The notes: generated from the letters alone by a model not told the origin. Positions 38,434 through 47,952 are shown, numbered from the stretch's first letter. The stretch is DNA of 64,000 nucleotides from Streptomyces fradiae ATCC 10745 = DSM 40063 (GCF_008704425.1 NZ_CP023696.1:2342501-2406500); one strand, 5' to 3'. Translations and numbers: made by a program.

Positions 38434-39741
38434 TCACCCGCCCAGCGAGTGGGAGACCGTGTAGATCACCAGGCCCGCCAGCGCGCCGACCACCGTGCCG
38501 TTGATGCGGATGAACTGCAGGTCCCGGCCGATGTGCGCCTCGATCTTGCGGGACGTCTGGTCCGCGTCCCAGCTCGCCACGGTGTCGGTGATCAGCGAGG
38601 TGATCTCCGAGCGGTACGTCGTCACCACGTACGCCGCCGCGTCCTCCAGCCACCCCTCGACCTTCCGCCGCAGCTGCGCGTCGGTCGTCAGCCGCGCGCC
38701 CAGCGCCAGCAGCGACGCCCGCGCCCGCTGCCGCAGTTCGCTGTGCTCGTCCTCCGCGGCCGACACGATCATCGCCCGCACGGAGCCCCACACCGAGGCG
38801 ATGACGTCCTGCACCTCGGGCCGCGCCACCAGGTCGGACTTCAGGCGCTCCACGCGCGCCCGCGTCTCCGTGTCCCCCTGGAGGTCCGCCGCGAAGTCCA
38901 CCAGGAACCGGTCGATCGCCCCGCGCGCCGGGTGCCCCGGCATGTCGCGCATCTCCGTGACGAACCGCAGCAGCTCCTTGTAGACCCGCTCCCCGACCTT
39001 CCGGTCCACGAACCGGGGCGTCCACCCCGGCGCGCCGCCCTGCACCGCGTCCATCACCGAGTCGCCGTGCAGCACCAGCCAGTCGTGGGCGCGGGCGCAG
39101 ACCAGGTCCACCGCCCGGTGGTGCGCCCCGTCCGCGACGACCCGGTCGAGGGTCTGGCCGATGCCCGGCGCGACCTCCACCGCCTCCGCGCGGCGCGTGA
39201 TCACCTCGCCGACGACCGCCTGCACATCGGCGTCGCGCAGGACGGTCAGCGCGCCGCGCAGCGCCGTGGACAGCTCCGCCGTGACCCGGTCGGCGTGCGC
39301 CGGCTCCGACAGCCACGCGCCGAGGCGCCCCGCGATGTCCAGCGCGTGCAGCCGGGTCCGCACGACGTCCGCCGACAGGAAGTTCTCCCCGACGAACGTG
39401 CCCAGCGACGCCCCCAGCTGGTCCTTCTTGGTCGGGATGATCGCCGTGTGCGGGATGGGCAGGCCCATCGGGCGGCGGAACAGCGCGGTCACCGCGAACC
39501 AGTCGGCGAGCGCGCCGACCATGCCCGCCTCGGCCGCCGCCGCGACGTAGCCGGGCCAGCCGGTCACGCCGGCCGCCCCGGCCCAGGTCGCCAGCGCGTA
39601 CACCACCGCCACCAGGAGCAGCAGCGCCGTCGCCGTGGCCTTCATCCGGCGCACCCCGCGGCGCTTCTCCTCGTCCTCCGCCGTGTACGCGAAGCCGCCG
39701 GCGCCCGCCGTGCGCGGCGCCCGTCCGCCCGTTGTGCTCAT
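38434..39741 (-). CDS. DUF445 family membrane-associated protein
   Basis: 435 residues starting MSTTGGRAPRTAG. A membrane helix (ATALLLLVAVVYALATWAG) is followed by the family signature GYVAAAAEAGMVGALADWFAVTALFRRPMGLPIPHTAIIPTKKDQLGASLGTFVGENFL. A long helical region (about 120-400) ends in a second membrane helix (INGTVVGALAGLVIYTVSHSLGG). This is the DUF445/YjiN layout; its function is not known. Convergent with the small membrane protein gene across a repeat-rich gap. Confidence 0.88.
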   Translation of the reverse strand: MSTTGGRAPRTAGAGGFAYTAEDEEKRRGVRRMKATATALLLLVAVVYALATWAGAAGVTGWPGYVAAAAEAGMVGALADWFAVTALFRRPMGLPIPHTAIIPTKKDQLGASLGTFVGENFLSADVVRTRLHALDIAGRLGAWLSEPAHADRVTAELSTALRGALTVLRDADVQAVVGEVITRRAEAVEVAPGIGQTLDRVVADGAHHRAVDLVCARAHDWLVLHGDSVMDAVQGGAPGWTPRFVDRKVGERVYKELLRFVTEMRDMPGHPARGAIDRFLVDFAADLQGDTETRARVERLKSDLVARPEVQDVIASVWGSVRAMIVSAAEDEHSELRQRARASLLALGARLTTDAQLRRKVEGWLEDAAAYVVTTYRSEITSLITDTVASWDADQTSRKIEAHIGRDLQFIRINGTVVGALAGLVIYTVSHSLGG

Positions 39742-39861
39742 CCGCTCCGCCCTGTTCCGCCTGCGGGGCCCGCTCCGCCCGGTGTCGGCTCCGGGCCCGC
39801 ACGGCCTCCCCGTCCTCTTCCTGCTGGTACTCCCGAGGAGGGGAGCTGGTTCCCCGAGCGG

Positions 39862-40767
39862 CTACTTTTCCAGGCTGTTGCGGCTTTTCTCACCTTTTCG
39901 CGGCTTGCGTTTCACCTCGACGCCTCCCATCAGGGCGAGCCCGGTGATGCGGACGCGCGGCGAGCCGGGCGTGCCGGGTCCGGTGGCCCGGTCGTCGAAG
40001 CCGCCCATGAGGCCGATGCCGCTCACCTCGACGTCGAGGTCCGGCGGGACGACGACGGAGACACCGCCCATCAGGGCGAAGCAGCGGATGACGATCTCCC
40101 GGTCCTCGAAGTCGGCGTCCCGCAGGTCGATGTCGCCGCCGCCCATGACCGCGACGGCCGTGAAGGCGCGGCCCACGCTCCACCGGCCGCCCCGCCCGAA
40201 GCCGCCGAACACGGCGACGCCGCTGCGGGACGTGGCCGGCCGCCCGATGCGGGCCGCCCAGCCGCCCGACGGCGCGTGCGCGGGGGCCGCCGGGCCGCCG
40301 GCGGGGGCGGGCAGGTCGCGGACGAGCGGGACGAGCTCGCCGTGCGTCTTCGCCCGGTACGCCGCGTCCAGCCGCTCGTCGAACTCGGCCATGTCCAGGC
40401 GGCCCTCCGCGAGGGCATCGCGCAGCCGCTCGGCGACCGCCTCCCGCTCGGTGTCCGACGCGCGCATCGCCCCGGGCCCGGCGGGCAGGGGCGCCTCGGC
40501 GGGCACGGGGGCGCCCGGCACGTCCGGGGCGCCGTGCGCGGACGCGCCGGGGGCGGGGTCACCGGAAGAGGGCCCACCAGAGGCGGGACCACCGGAGGCG
40601 GTACCACCGGAGGCGGGCCCGTCGGGAGCGGGTCCCGTGGGCGCGTCCGACGCGGGTGTGCCCGACGCGGGGGCGCCGTGCGCGGGCGCGTCGGGGTTCA
40701 CCGGCCGGTCGGGGCCGGGGTCCTCGGGGTGCTGGGGGCGGCCGGGAAGCCGTTCCGGGTCCGTCAT
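39862..40767 (-). CDS. DUF1707 and LiaF-like C-terminal domain protein
   Basis: 301 residues. After about 95 Pro/Ala/Gly-rich residues comes a DUF1707 (SHOCT-like) domain: MRASDTEREAVAERLRDALAEGRLDMAEFDERLDAAYRAKTHGELVPLVRDLP. The C-terminal half is a beta-helix-like LiaF-type domain with GRGGRWSVGRAFTAVAVMGGGDIDLRDADF and repeated MGGV/MGGF strands. Proteins with this pair are often linked to cell-envelope stress sensing. It lies ten bp from the ABC ATPase gene and may belong to its operon. Confidence 0.85.
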   Translation of the reverse strand: MTDPERLPGRPQHPEDPGPDRPVNPDAPAHGAPASGTPASDAPTGPAPDGPASGGTASGGPASGGPSSGDPAPGASAHGAPDVPGAPVPAEAPLPAGPGAMRASDTEREAVAERLRDALAEGRLDMAEFDERLDAAYRAKTHGELVPLVRDLPAPAGGPAAPAHAPSGGWAARIGRPATSRSGVAVFGGFGRGGRWSVGRAFTAVAVMGGGDIDLRDADFEDREIVIRCFALMGGVSVVVPPDLDVEVSGIGLMGGFDDRATGPGTPGSPRVRITGLALMGGVEVKRKPRKGEKSRNSLEK

Positions 40768-40776
40768 ACGCCCAGC

Positions 40777-41892
40777 CTAGGCCGACCGCCGTCCGGCGTA
40801 CATCCGCGCGATCACCGCCTCGATGTCCGGCTCCCGCACGGACAGGTCGACCAGCGGGTACGCCGCCGCGACCGCCGCCACCAGCGGCGCCGCCGACGCC
40901 GACGCGGGGAACGCCAGCCACTGCCGGGGCCCCTCGACGCGGACGACACGGGTGCCCGGCACCTCGACGGGCGGCAGCTCCCGCTCCAGGTCCACCACGA
41001 GGGTCCGCTCCCCCGCCCCCGCCTCGTGCAACCCGCCCAGCGAGCCGTCGTACACGAGCCGCCCGTGGTCGATGACCATCACGCGCGAGCACAGCTGCTC
41101 GATGTCGGTCAGGTCGTGGGTGGTGAGCAGCACCGTGGTGCCGCGCTCGGCGTTGAGGTCCCGCAGGAACTCCCGCACCTTCGCCTTCGACACGACGTCC
41201 AGCCCGATCGTCGGCTCGTCCAGGTACAGCACGTCCGGGTCGTGGAGCAGCGCCGCCGCGATGTCGCCGCGCATCCGCTGGCCCAGGGAGAGCTGCCGTA
41301 CGGGCACCTCCAGCAGGTCGGCGAGGTCGAGGAGCTCGACGCACCGGTCGAGGTTCTCCCGGAAGCGGGCGTCCGGGACCCGGTACATGCGGTGCACCAG
41401 CCGGTACGAGTCGCGCAGCGGCAGGTCCCACCAGAGCGTCGTACGCTGCCCGAACACCACGCCGATGCGGTGCGCCAGGCGGGTGCGCTCCCGCGCGGGG
41501 TCGATCCCGGCGACCCGCAGCCTGCCGCCGCTGGGCGTGAGGATGCCGGTGAGCATCTTCACGGTGGTGGACTTGCCGGCGCCGTTCGGGCCGATGTAGC
41601 CGACCATCTCGCCGCGCGCCACGCGGAAGGTCAGCTCGTCCACGGCCCGCACCCGCCGCCTCTCCCGGCGCAGCAGCCCCACGCGGCGCCGCACGTCGAA
41701 GGACTTCTCGACCCCGTCGAGGGCGATGAAGTCCGCGTCGCGCGGATCGCGCGCGTCGCGGGGGCCGGGCTCGTCGCGGAGGCCGGGCTCGTCGCGGAGG
41801 CCGTCCGGGCGGTCCGGGCGCCCGGGATCCGGCCCGGCGCGGTCAGGCCCCGCGCCGTCAGGCCCCGTGCGGTCGGGTCCGGTCGTCGTCAT
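40777..41892 (-). CDS. ABC-2 type exporter, ATP-binding protein
   Basis: 371 residues. The first 50 residues are a charged repeat (RDEPGLRDEPGPRD). Walker A GPNGAGKST, signature LSLGQRMRGD, Walker B VLYLDEPTIGLD and switch LLTTHD are complete. It resembles the ATPase of the COG4586-type exporters that pair with the two permease families found next door. Order of transcription: 43607 permease, 42814 permease, ATPase, then the DUF1707 gene. Confidence 0.9.
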   Translation of the reverse strand: MTTTGPDRTGPDGAGPDRAGPDPGRPDRPDGLRDEPGLRDEPGPRDARDPRDADFIALDGVEKSFDVRRRVGLLRRERRRVRAVDELTFRVARGEMVGYIGPNGAGKSTTVKMLTGILTPSGGRLRVAGIDPARERTRLAHRIGVVFGQRTTLWWDLPLRDSYRLVHRMYRVPDARFRENLDRCVELLDLADLLEVPVRQLSLGQRMRGDIAAALLHDPDVLYLDEPTIGLDVVSKAKVREFLRDLNAERGTTVLLTTHDLTDIEQLCSRVMVIDHGRLVYDGSLGGLHEAGAGERTLVVDLERELPPVEVPGTRVVRVEGPRQWLAFPASASAAPLVAAVAAAYPLVDLSVREPDIEAVIARMYAGRRSA

Positions 41893-41896
41893 GTGC

Positions 41897-42814
41897 TCAG
41901 CTCCCCGTGCTCCGGTACGAACGGATGCCCACCCGCCACGCCAGCCCGGCCAGCGCCACGCACACGGCGGCCACCAGCGGGGAGGCGAAGGCCGCCCAGG
42001 GCGGCAGCCCGGCCGGCGCCTCGCGGCCCAGCACGTACAGGGCGGGCACCCAGTTGACGAACGCCAGCGGCACCACGTACACGACCCCCCGCACCAGCTC
42101 GGCGCCGAAGACGGACGGCGGGTACTGGAGGAGGGTGTTGCCGCCGTACGTGAAGGAGTTGGCCACCTCCGCGCCGTCCTGCGCCCAGAACTGGAACGCC
42201 GCCCCGAACGTCATCAGCGACCCGAAGATCAGCGCCCCGGTCACCACCATCAGCGGCACCAGCAGCACCTTCACGGGCGTCCAGTCGACCCCCTCCAGCA
42301 CCACCAGGGACCACACCAGCACCAGCAGCCCCTGCGCCACCCGGCCGAGCCGCCGCAGCGCGAACCGGTCGGCCGCCACCTGCGCCAGCACGGGCGCGGG
42401 GCGCACCAGGAACGTGTCGAGCGTGCCGTCCCGCACCCGCCGCCCCACCCTGGCGGTCTGGCCCATCGCCAGGTCGGCCAGCCCGAAGGCGGTGCTCGTC
42501 GTCCCGTACAGGAACGCCACCTCGCCGAAGGCGAACCCGCCGAGGCCCCGCACATGGCCGAACATGATCATGATGACGACGAAGTCGAAGAAGTTCACCG
42601 TCAGGTTGGACAGCAGCGTCATCGCGAAGGAGAAGCGGTACGTCATCGTGGAGCGGATCCACATGACGGCGATCAGCCCGTACGCGCGCAGCCCCTCCGC
42701 CGCCAGGGCCACCCGCCCGCGACGACGCCCGAGCCCGCCCCCGGCCCACCCGCCGCCGGCCGTCTCCCCCGCGTACGGCTCCGGCCCCGGCGCCCCGGCC
42801 CGCCCGCTACCCAC
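41897..42814 (-). CDS. ABC-2 type permease (DUF990/COG3694-like)
   Basis: 305 residues from GTG 42814, overlapping the previous gene by eight bp. Six membrane segments, with the family segment FDFVVIMIMFGHVRGLGGFAFGEVAFLYGTTSTAFGLADLAMGQ and [22 protein letters not shown]. Inner-membrane half of the exporter whose substrate is unknown. Confidence 0.87.
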   Translation of the reverse strand: MGSGRAGAPGPEPYAGETAGGGWAGGGLGRRRGRVALAAEGLRAYGLIAVMWIRSTMTYRFSFAMTLLSNLTVNFFDFVVIMIMFGHVRGLGGFAFGEVAFLYGTTSTAFGLADLAMGQTARVGRRVRDGTLDTFLVRPAPVLAQVAADRFALRRLGRVAQGLLVLVWSLVVLEGVDWTPVKVLLVPLMVVTGALIFGSLMTFGAAFQFWAQDGAEVANSFTYGGNTLLQYPPSVFGAELVRGVVYVVPLAFVNWVPALYVLGREAPAGLPPWAAFASPLVAAVCVALAGLAWRVGIRSYRSTGS

Positions 42815-43607
42815 CCTGCACCACCACCCGGCGCGTCGCGACGGCCTGGAGGGCCCGCCCCGCCGCCAGCAGGGCCACGGCCCAGCCCGCCTGGAAGCCG
42901 TACGCCCCCAGCAGGGCCCGGCCGGTCCGCCGCTCCAGGAACACGTCGGCCGGGACCTGGAGCATCGACGCCCAGGGCAGCGCCCGCGCGACCTCGCCGA
43001 GGGCGCCGGGGAAGACGGTCAGCGGGAGCAGCATCCCGGAGAAGAACACCCCGGACAGCCAGGCCACCTGCACCACCCCGGCCCCGTCGAGGAGCCAGAA
43101 CACCGACAGGGCGACCAGGTACCACAGGGCGAAGCTCACCGCGATCGCGAGCAGCACCGAGACGAGGAAGGCCGCCCAGGTCGCGGGGTGTTCGGGCAGG
43201 GCGATGTCGAAGGCGAGCGCGCCGGCCGTCATGGGGACCACGCCCCGGCCGAGGAGCTGGAAGGCGGCGCGCCCGAGGTTGGCGGAGAACCACCAGAGCT
43301 GGAGGTCGGCGGGCCGGTACAGGTCGACGGCGATGTCACCGGTCTTGATCCGCTGGATCAGCTCGTCCTCGAACCCGCCGCCCATCAGGGAGGTGACGGC
43401 GAGCAGGGCCTGGCCGAGCCAGACGTACGCGAGGGCCTCGGCCATGTCGTAGCCGCCGAGGCGCGGACGCTCCTCCCACAGGGCCATGTAGGTGAACGCC
43501 AGGATGAAGCCGAAGACGGTGTTGGTGAAGACCCCGGCGGCGGTGGCGACCCGGTACGTGGCGTGGCGGCGGAAACTGCCCGCGAGGACCGCCCAGTAGA
43601 GCCGCAT
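42807..43607 (-). CDS. ABC-2 type permease (COG4587-like), first gene of the exporter operon
   Basis: 266 residues from ATG 43607, with GGGAGG seven bases upstream. Six membrane segments; AEALAYVWLGQALLAVTSLMGGGFEDELIQRIKTGDIAVDLYRPADLQLWWFSANLGRAAFQLLGRG is typical. With the second permease and ATPase it makes a complete exporter. Confidence 0.87.
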   Translation of the reverse strand: MRLYWAVLAGSFRRHATYRVATAAGVFTNTVFGFILAFTYMALWEERPRLGGYDMAEALAYVWLGQALLAVTSLMGGGFEDELIQRIKTGDIAVDLYRPADLQLWWFSANLGRAAFQLLGRGVVPMTAGALAFDIALPEHPATWAAFLVSVLLAIAVSFALWYLVALSVFWLLDGAGVVQVAWLSGVFFSGMLLPLTVFPGALGEVARALPWASMLQVPADVFLERRTGRALLGAYGFQAGWAVALLAAGRALQAVATRRVVVQGG

Positions 43608-43821
43608 GGCGCCGCCTCCCCCTCCCGCCGCTCGGTCCGGTGCCGTCCGGCACTCCGTCAAAGCGGCCGAGCCTAGCCACCGTCGGGGTGGGTTCGCGAC
43701 TTCTTTTCCCGTCGCGGCTACGCGGCCGGGCGCCCGGCGCGGTGCACTATGAAGGCAAGGTATAAAACATCACAATTCGGACAGTGATCACGTCCATGAC
43801 CGCGACCGTGCCGGAGACCCA

Positions 43822-46434
43822 GTGAGCGACGCACCGCCGCAGCCCCCCGCCGGGGGCTGGGAGCCCCGTGACCCCACCGTCCAGGAGCCGGGCGGCGCCG
43901 ACGCCGCGCCCGCCCCCGCCGAAGGCCGCACACCCGGCCGGCCCGACCGGCCGGGGACCCCGCCCGGCCGGGAGGCCCGCTCCGGGCGGCGCGCCCCCCG
44001 CTCCGGCACCGGCCCCGAGCCCGGCCACGGCACACCCCCCGGCGAAGGCCCCGCCCCCGGCAGAGCCCCGGACCCGGCCCCGGACACCGGCCAGGCCCCC
44101 GGCCCCGGCCCCGTCGGCCACCCCACCGGCCGACGCGCCCCCGGCACCGGCCCCGGATCCGGCACGGGCACCGGCACGGGCACCGGCACCGGCACCGGCA
44201 CCGGCACCGGCCCCGGATCCGGCCCCACCGGGCCCGACCGGCCCAGAGAACCCAAGGGCCGCAAGCGGCGCCGCCGCACCGGCTGGCGGCGCGCCCTCCC
44301 CACCTGGCGCATGCTCCTCGGCGGCCTGCTCCTCCTCGTCCTCCTCCTCGGCGGCGGCTTCCTCGCCGGATACCACCTCATCGAGATCCCCCCGCCCAAC
44401 GCCGCCGCCACCGCCCAGGCCAACGTCTACCTGTACGCCGACGGCAGCCCGCTCGCCCAGGGCGGACAGGTCAACCGCGAGAGCGTCCCGCTCGAACGCG
44501 TCCCCCGCCCCTTCCGGCAGGCCGTCCTCGCCGCCGAGGACCGCGACTTCCACACCGAGCCCGGCGTCGACCCCGGAGCCCTCCTGCGCGCCTCCTGGAA
44601 CACCCTCACCGGCAAGGGCACCCAGGGCGGCTCCACCATCACCCAGCAGTACGTGAAGAACTACTACCTCGGCCAGGAACGCACCGTCACCCGCAAGGTG
44701 AAGGAGTTCTTCATCGCGATCAAACTGGACCGGGCCACCTCCAAGGACGAGATCCTCGAGGGCTACCTCAACACCAGCTACTACGGCCGCAACGCCTACG
44801 GCGCCCAGGCCGCCGCCCAGGCCTACTTCGGCAAGGACGTCCAGGACCTCGACACCGCCGAGGGCGCCTACCTGGCCTCCCTCCTCAACGCCCCCAGCGC
44901 CTACGACGTCGGCGCACGCCCCGCCAACCGCCCCCGCGCCGCCGCCCGCTGGAACTACGTCCTGGACGCCATGGTCCAGGAAGGCTGGCTGAGCCGCCCC
45001 GACCGCGACGCCCTCGAGTTCCCCGCCGTCCTCCCCTCCCACCCCACCGCCGGCCTCGCCGGGCAGCGCGGCTACGCCGTCCAGGCCGTCAACACCTTCC
45101 TCGCCCGCCACGGCGTCCTCACCGAGAAGGCCCTCGCCGCCGGCGGCTACCGCATCACCACCACGCTCCGCAAGGACCGCGTCGACGCCTTCGCCGAGGC
45201 CGTGAAGGCCCAGGTACTGGACCGCCTCGACCCCCAGAACAACCCCACCGACCAGTACGTACGCGTCGGCGGCGCCTCCATCGAACCCTCCACCGGCAAG
45301 GTCGTCGCCCTCTACGGCGGCGTCGACTACACCCGCCAGTACGTCAACAACGCGACCCGCCGCGACTACCAGGTCGGCTCCACCTTCAAACCGTTCGTCC
45401 TGGCCGCCGCCGTCGCCCAGGGCGCCGCCACCCAGCGCGGCGAACGCATCACCCCCAACACCGTCTACGACGGCACCAACAAGCGCCCCGTCCAGGGCTG
45501 GACCGGCGCCGCCTACGCCCCCGCCAACGAGGACGACGCCTCCTACGGCGGCATCCCCCTGCACACGGCCACCGACCGGTCCGTGAACGCCGTGTACGCC
45601 CAACTCGCCGTGGACGTCGGCCCCGAGAAGGTACGGCGCACCGCCATCGCCCTCGGCCTGCCCGCCGACACCCCGGACCTCACCGCGTCCCCGTCCATCG
45701 CCCTCGGCCCGGCCACCGCCAGCGTCCTCGACATGGCCGAGGCGTACGCGACCCTCGCCAACCACGGGAAGCGCGGACTGTACTCACTCGTCGAGAAGGT
45801 CGAACGCATCGACCCCGCCGGCGACCGCGAACTCCCCCTCCCCGCAGCCGGGTCCGACGCCCGGCAGGCCGTGAGCCGCGCCGCCGCCGACACCACCACC
45901 GCCGTCCTGCGCGGCGTCGTCGAGGGCGGCACCGGCACCGCCGCACGCGCCGTGGGCCGCCCCGCCGCCGGCAAGACCGGCACCGCCGAGGACGACAAGG
46001 CCGCCTGGTTCGCCGGCTACACCCCCGACCTGGCCACCGTCGTCGCCCTCATGGGCCAGGACCCCAAGACCGGCGCCCAGAAACCCCTCTACGGCGCGAT
46101 GGGCCTCGCCCGCGTCAACGGCGGCGGCGCCCCGGCCGAGGTCTGGGCCCACTACACCGGCACCGCCCTGGACGGCACACCCGCCCGCGACTTCGACCTG
46201 GAACTGCCGAAGGGCTCCGAGATCAAGAAGAAGGACGAACGGGAGACGGAGGAGGGGACCGAAGAGGAGACCGGGGAGCGCACCGAGGAAGCGGGCGCCG
46301 AGGACGCCACCGGGGCGACGGCCGGCGACCGGCCCCACCCCGCCGAAGGCCCCCAGGCCCCGCAGGGACCCCAGGCCCCGCCCGGCACCCCGGCCCCCGC
46401 GCGGCCGGCCACCGACACCCTGGTCATCGAGTGA
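43822..46434 (+). CDS. class A penicillin-binding protein (transglycosylase/transpeptidase)
   Basis: 870 residues from GTG 43822. A 150-residue cytoplasmic tail is Pro/Gly-rich and includes (GT)n runs. One membrane anchor (about 164-187) follows. The GT51 glycosyltransferase domain has AAEDRDF (E239) and QGGSTITQQYVKNYYL. The transpeptidase domain has STFK (S520, K523), SVN (587-589) and KTGT (718-721). A charged 90-residue C-terminal tail (KKKDERETEEGTEEETGERTEE) ends the protein. Builds and cross-links peptidoglycan at the outer face of the membrane. An AT-rich patch with TATAAA at 43761-43766 upstream is the likely promoter. Confidence 0.93.
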   Translation: MSDAPPQPPAGGWEPRDPTVQEPGGADAAPAPAEGRTPGRPDRPGTPPGREARSGRRAPRSGTGPEPGHGTPPGEGPAPGRAPDPAPDTGQAPGPGPVGHPTGRRAPGTGPGSGTGTGTGTGTGTGTGTGPGSGPTGPDRPREPKGRKRRRRTGWRRALPTWRMLLGGLLLLVLLLGGGFLAGYHLIEIPPPNAAATAQANVYLYADGSPLAQGGQVNRESVPLERVPRPFRQAVLAAEDRDFHTEPGVDPGALLRASWNTLTGKGTQGGSTITQQYVKNYYLGQERTVTRKVKEFFIAIKLDRATSKDEILEGYLNTSYYGRNAYGAQAAAQAYFGKDVQDLDTAEGAYLASLLNAPSAYDVGARPANRPRAAARWNYVLDAMVQEGWLSRPDRDALEFPAVLPSHPTAGLAGQRGYAVQAVNTFLARHGVLTEKALAAGGYRITTTLRKDRVDAFAEAVKAQVLDRLDPQNNPTDQYVRVGGASIEPSTGKVVALYGGVDYTRQYVNNATRRDYQVGSTFKPFVLAAAVAQGAATQRGERITPNTVYDGTNKRPVQGWTGAAYAPANEDDASYGGIPLHTATDRSVNAVYAQLAVDVGPEKVRRTAIALGLPADTPDLTASPSIALGPATASVLDMAEAYATLANHGKRGLYSLVEKVERIDPAGDRELPLPAAGSDARQAVSRAAADTTTAVLRGVVEGGTGTAARAVGRPAAGKTGTAEDDKAAWFAGYTPDLATVVALMGQDPKTGAQKPLYGAMGLARVNGGGAPAEVWAHYTGTALDGTPARDFDLELPKGSEIKKKDERETEEGTEEETGERTEEAGAEDATGATAGDRPHPAEGPQAPQGPQAPPGTPAPARPATDTLVIE

Positions 46435-46613
46435 CGGCGGCACCCCGCACGGGGTGCCGCCCCACCCGCGCCGAGGGCCCCACCCGGGCCGCACCGGCCC
46501 ACCCGGCCGGCCACACCCGCAAGGCCCCCGGGCCCCCGAACCCCAGACCCGCCGGGGCCCACCGCCCCCACCACGCCCACCCGGCCGACGGCCCCGCCAG
46601 GCGGCCCGCCGGC

Positions 46614-46934
46614 TCAGTGGCCCGACGTGGCCTTCAGCCCCACCACGGCGACCAGCAGCAGACAGACGAAGAAGATCCGCGCGGCGGTCACCGGCTCACC
46701 CAGCACGAGCATCCCCACCACCGCGGCCCCCGCCGCACCGATACCGACCCACACCCCGTACGCCGTACCGATCGGCAGCGTCCTCACCGCCTGCGCCAGC
46801 AGCACCATGCTCGCCACGATCCCCGCACAGGTCAGCACGCTCGGCCACAGCCGCGTGAACCCCTCGGTGTACTTCATCCCGATCGACCAGCCCACCTCCA
46901 GCAGACCGGCGACGATGAGCAGCACCCAGGCCAT
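46614..46934 (-). CDS. gdx: SMR-family guanidinium exporter (Gdx/SugE type)
   Basis: 106 residues, four membrane helices. MAWVLLIVAGLLEVGWSIGMKYTEGF carries the essential membrane Glu13 and the sequence typical of the Gdx (SugE) branch rather than EmrE-type multidrug pumps. It exchanges guanidinium for protons as an antiparallel dimer. The leader on the same strand folds as a guanidine-III riboswitch, which fixes the substrate prediction. Convergent with the penicillin-binding protein gene. Confidence 0.9.
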   Translation of the reverse strand: MAWVLLIVAGLLEVGWSIGMKYTEGFTRLWPSVLTCAGIVASMVLLAQAVRTLPIGTAYGVWVGIGAAGAAVVGMLVLGEPVTAARIFFVCLLLVAVVGLKATSGH

Positions 46935-46981
46935 GACGACACACACCCCTTCACGACGGAGGAAATCCGGTGTGCGTCGTC
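46935..46981 (-). promoter_or_regulatory. expression platform: anti-aptamer hairpin over the gdx start
   Basis: Reading the gene's strand, GACGACGCACACC (46981-46969), the 3' part of the aptamer, can pair with GGTGTGTGTCGTC (46947-46935), which directly precedes the ATG. Twelve pairs are Watson-Crick and one is G-U. In this fold the ribosome site is blocked; ligand binding would take the first strand into the aptamer and free the start. Confidence 0.7.
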
Positions 46982-47017
46982 TTTGCCTTGTGACCCGGTA
47001 CGGCGCGTCTCGTCGGG
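46974..47017 (-). promoter_or_regulatory. guanidine-III (ykkC-III) riboswitch aptamer
   Basis: On the minus strand the 44 bases begin CCCGACGAGACGCGCCGUAC, continue CGGGUCA and end AAAGACGACGC. This matches the known guanidine-III consensus (CCGGACGAG...GCGCCGUACCCGGUCA...AAGACGGCGC) with compensated differences. It lies 40 bp before the SMR exporter start. Confidence 0.9.
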
Positions 47018-47091
47018 TTCCCCCAAAGGTAGCAAAGGGCGCGACCGCCCACGAGGGACGGCCGCGCCCGGCCACGGCGGCGGCGGAGGGA

Positions 47092-47430
47092 TCAGAGATA
47101 GAGCCCCGTGGAGTCCTCGGAGCCCTCGAAGCGATCGGCGGCCACCGCGTGCAGGTCACGCTCCCGCATCAGCACGTACGCCACCCCCCGCACCTCCACC
47201 TCGGCACGGTCCTCCGGGTCGTACAGCACCCGGTCACCGGGCTCCACGGTCCGGACGTTCTGCCCGACCGCGACCACCTCGGCCCAGGCCAGCCTCTTGC
47301 CGACAGCGGCGGTCGCCGGGATGAGGATGCCGCCTCCCGAGCGCCGCTCGCCCTCGGGAACGTCGGACCGGACCAGCACCCGGTCGTGCAGCATCCGGAT
47401 GGGCAACTTGTCGTGGGTGTTCTCGCTCAC
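47092..47430 (-). CDS. GroES-family chaperonin-like protein
   Basis: 112 residues. IRMLHDRVLVRSDVPEGERRSGGGILIPATAAVGKRLAWAEVVAVGQNVRTVEPGDRVLYDPEDRAEVEVRGVAYVLMRERDLHAV is a GroES beta-barrel. The mobile-loop region (SGGGILIP) is kept. No groEL lies nearby and the sequence differs from a main GroES, so it is a secondary copy. Transcribed towards the gdx riboswitch region. Confidence 0.85.
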   Translation of the reverse strand: MSENTHDKLPIRMLHDRVLVRSDVPEGERRSGGGILIPATAAVGKRLAWAEVVAVGQNVRTVEPGDRVLYDPEDRAEVEVRGVAYVLMRERDLHAVAADRFEGSEDSTGLYL

Positions 47431-47486
47431 CCCACGAACCTACCTGCCCCGGCGACCCCGCCCCGCCCAGGGGGCCCGGCCCGCCC

Positions 47487-47810
47487 TCAGTGCCGATGCC
47501 TGCGCGACGACGACACCGCGATCAGACCGATCACCCCGACCGCGAGCAGCGCCACCGGAACCACCCGCTCCAGGCGCGGCGCGCCCTGCTCGTCCACGAA
47601 ACGGGACCGCACGTCGGTCACCACCCGGTTGACCGCGACGAACGCCCGGCCGGCCGTCTCGTCCACCGTGGACGCCACCTTGGCCTTGGCGTCACCGATG
47701 ATCGTCTTCGGGTGCAGCCGTACGCCGATCTCGTCGAGCGTGACGGCGAGCTGGGCGCGCCGGCGGACGATGTCCGCCTCGATCTGCGCGGGAGTCCTGG
47801 CGTCCGACAC
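47487..47810 (-). CDS. DUF3618 family membrane protein
   Basis: 107 residues from GTG 47810. The N-terminal TPAQIEADIVRRRAQLAVTLDEIGVRLHPKTI is the DUF3618 helix, and VVPVALLAVGVIGLIAVSSSRRHRH a C-terminal membrane anchor. Function unknown. Divergent from the bcp gene. Confidence 0.85.
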   Translation of the reverse strand: MSDARTPAQIEADIVRRRAQLAVTLDEIGVRLHPKTIIGDAKAKVASTVDETAGRAFVAVNRVVTDVRSRFVDEQGAPRLERVVPVALLAVGVIGLIAVSSSRRHRH

Positions 47811-47952
47811 CGGGCTGCCTCCGTTGGTGGTCGTGATCGTTCGGTCGCTGCGTCAGGGACAGTCTGTCAGCTCGACCGGCCCGGGGCCCTCCCAGACCCC
47901 CGTTAGGCTCGGTCGGGTACCGCCCGCACCCGCCCCGAGGAGAGCCACAGCC

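Noticed and set aside
38011..42057. 1348-codon open frame on the plus strand opposite the DUF445, DUF1707 and ABC exporter genes
   Set aside because: His/Arg/Gln-rich shadow of real minus-strand genes, which have complete family motifs.
43747..45765. 672-codon open frame on the minus strand opposite the penicillin-binding protein
   Set aside because: Gly/Val/Ala-rich shadow without signal, motif or start site; the plus strand encodes STFK, SVN and KTGT.
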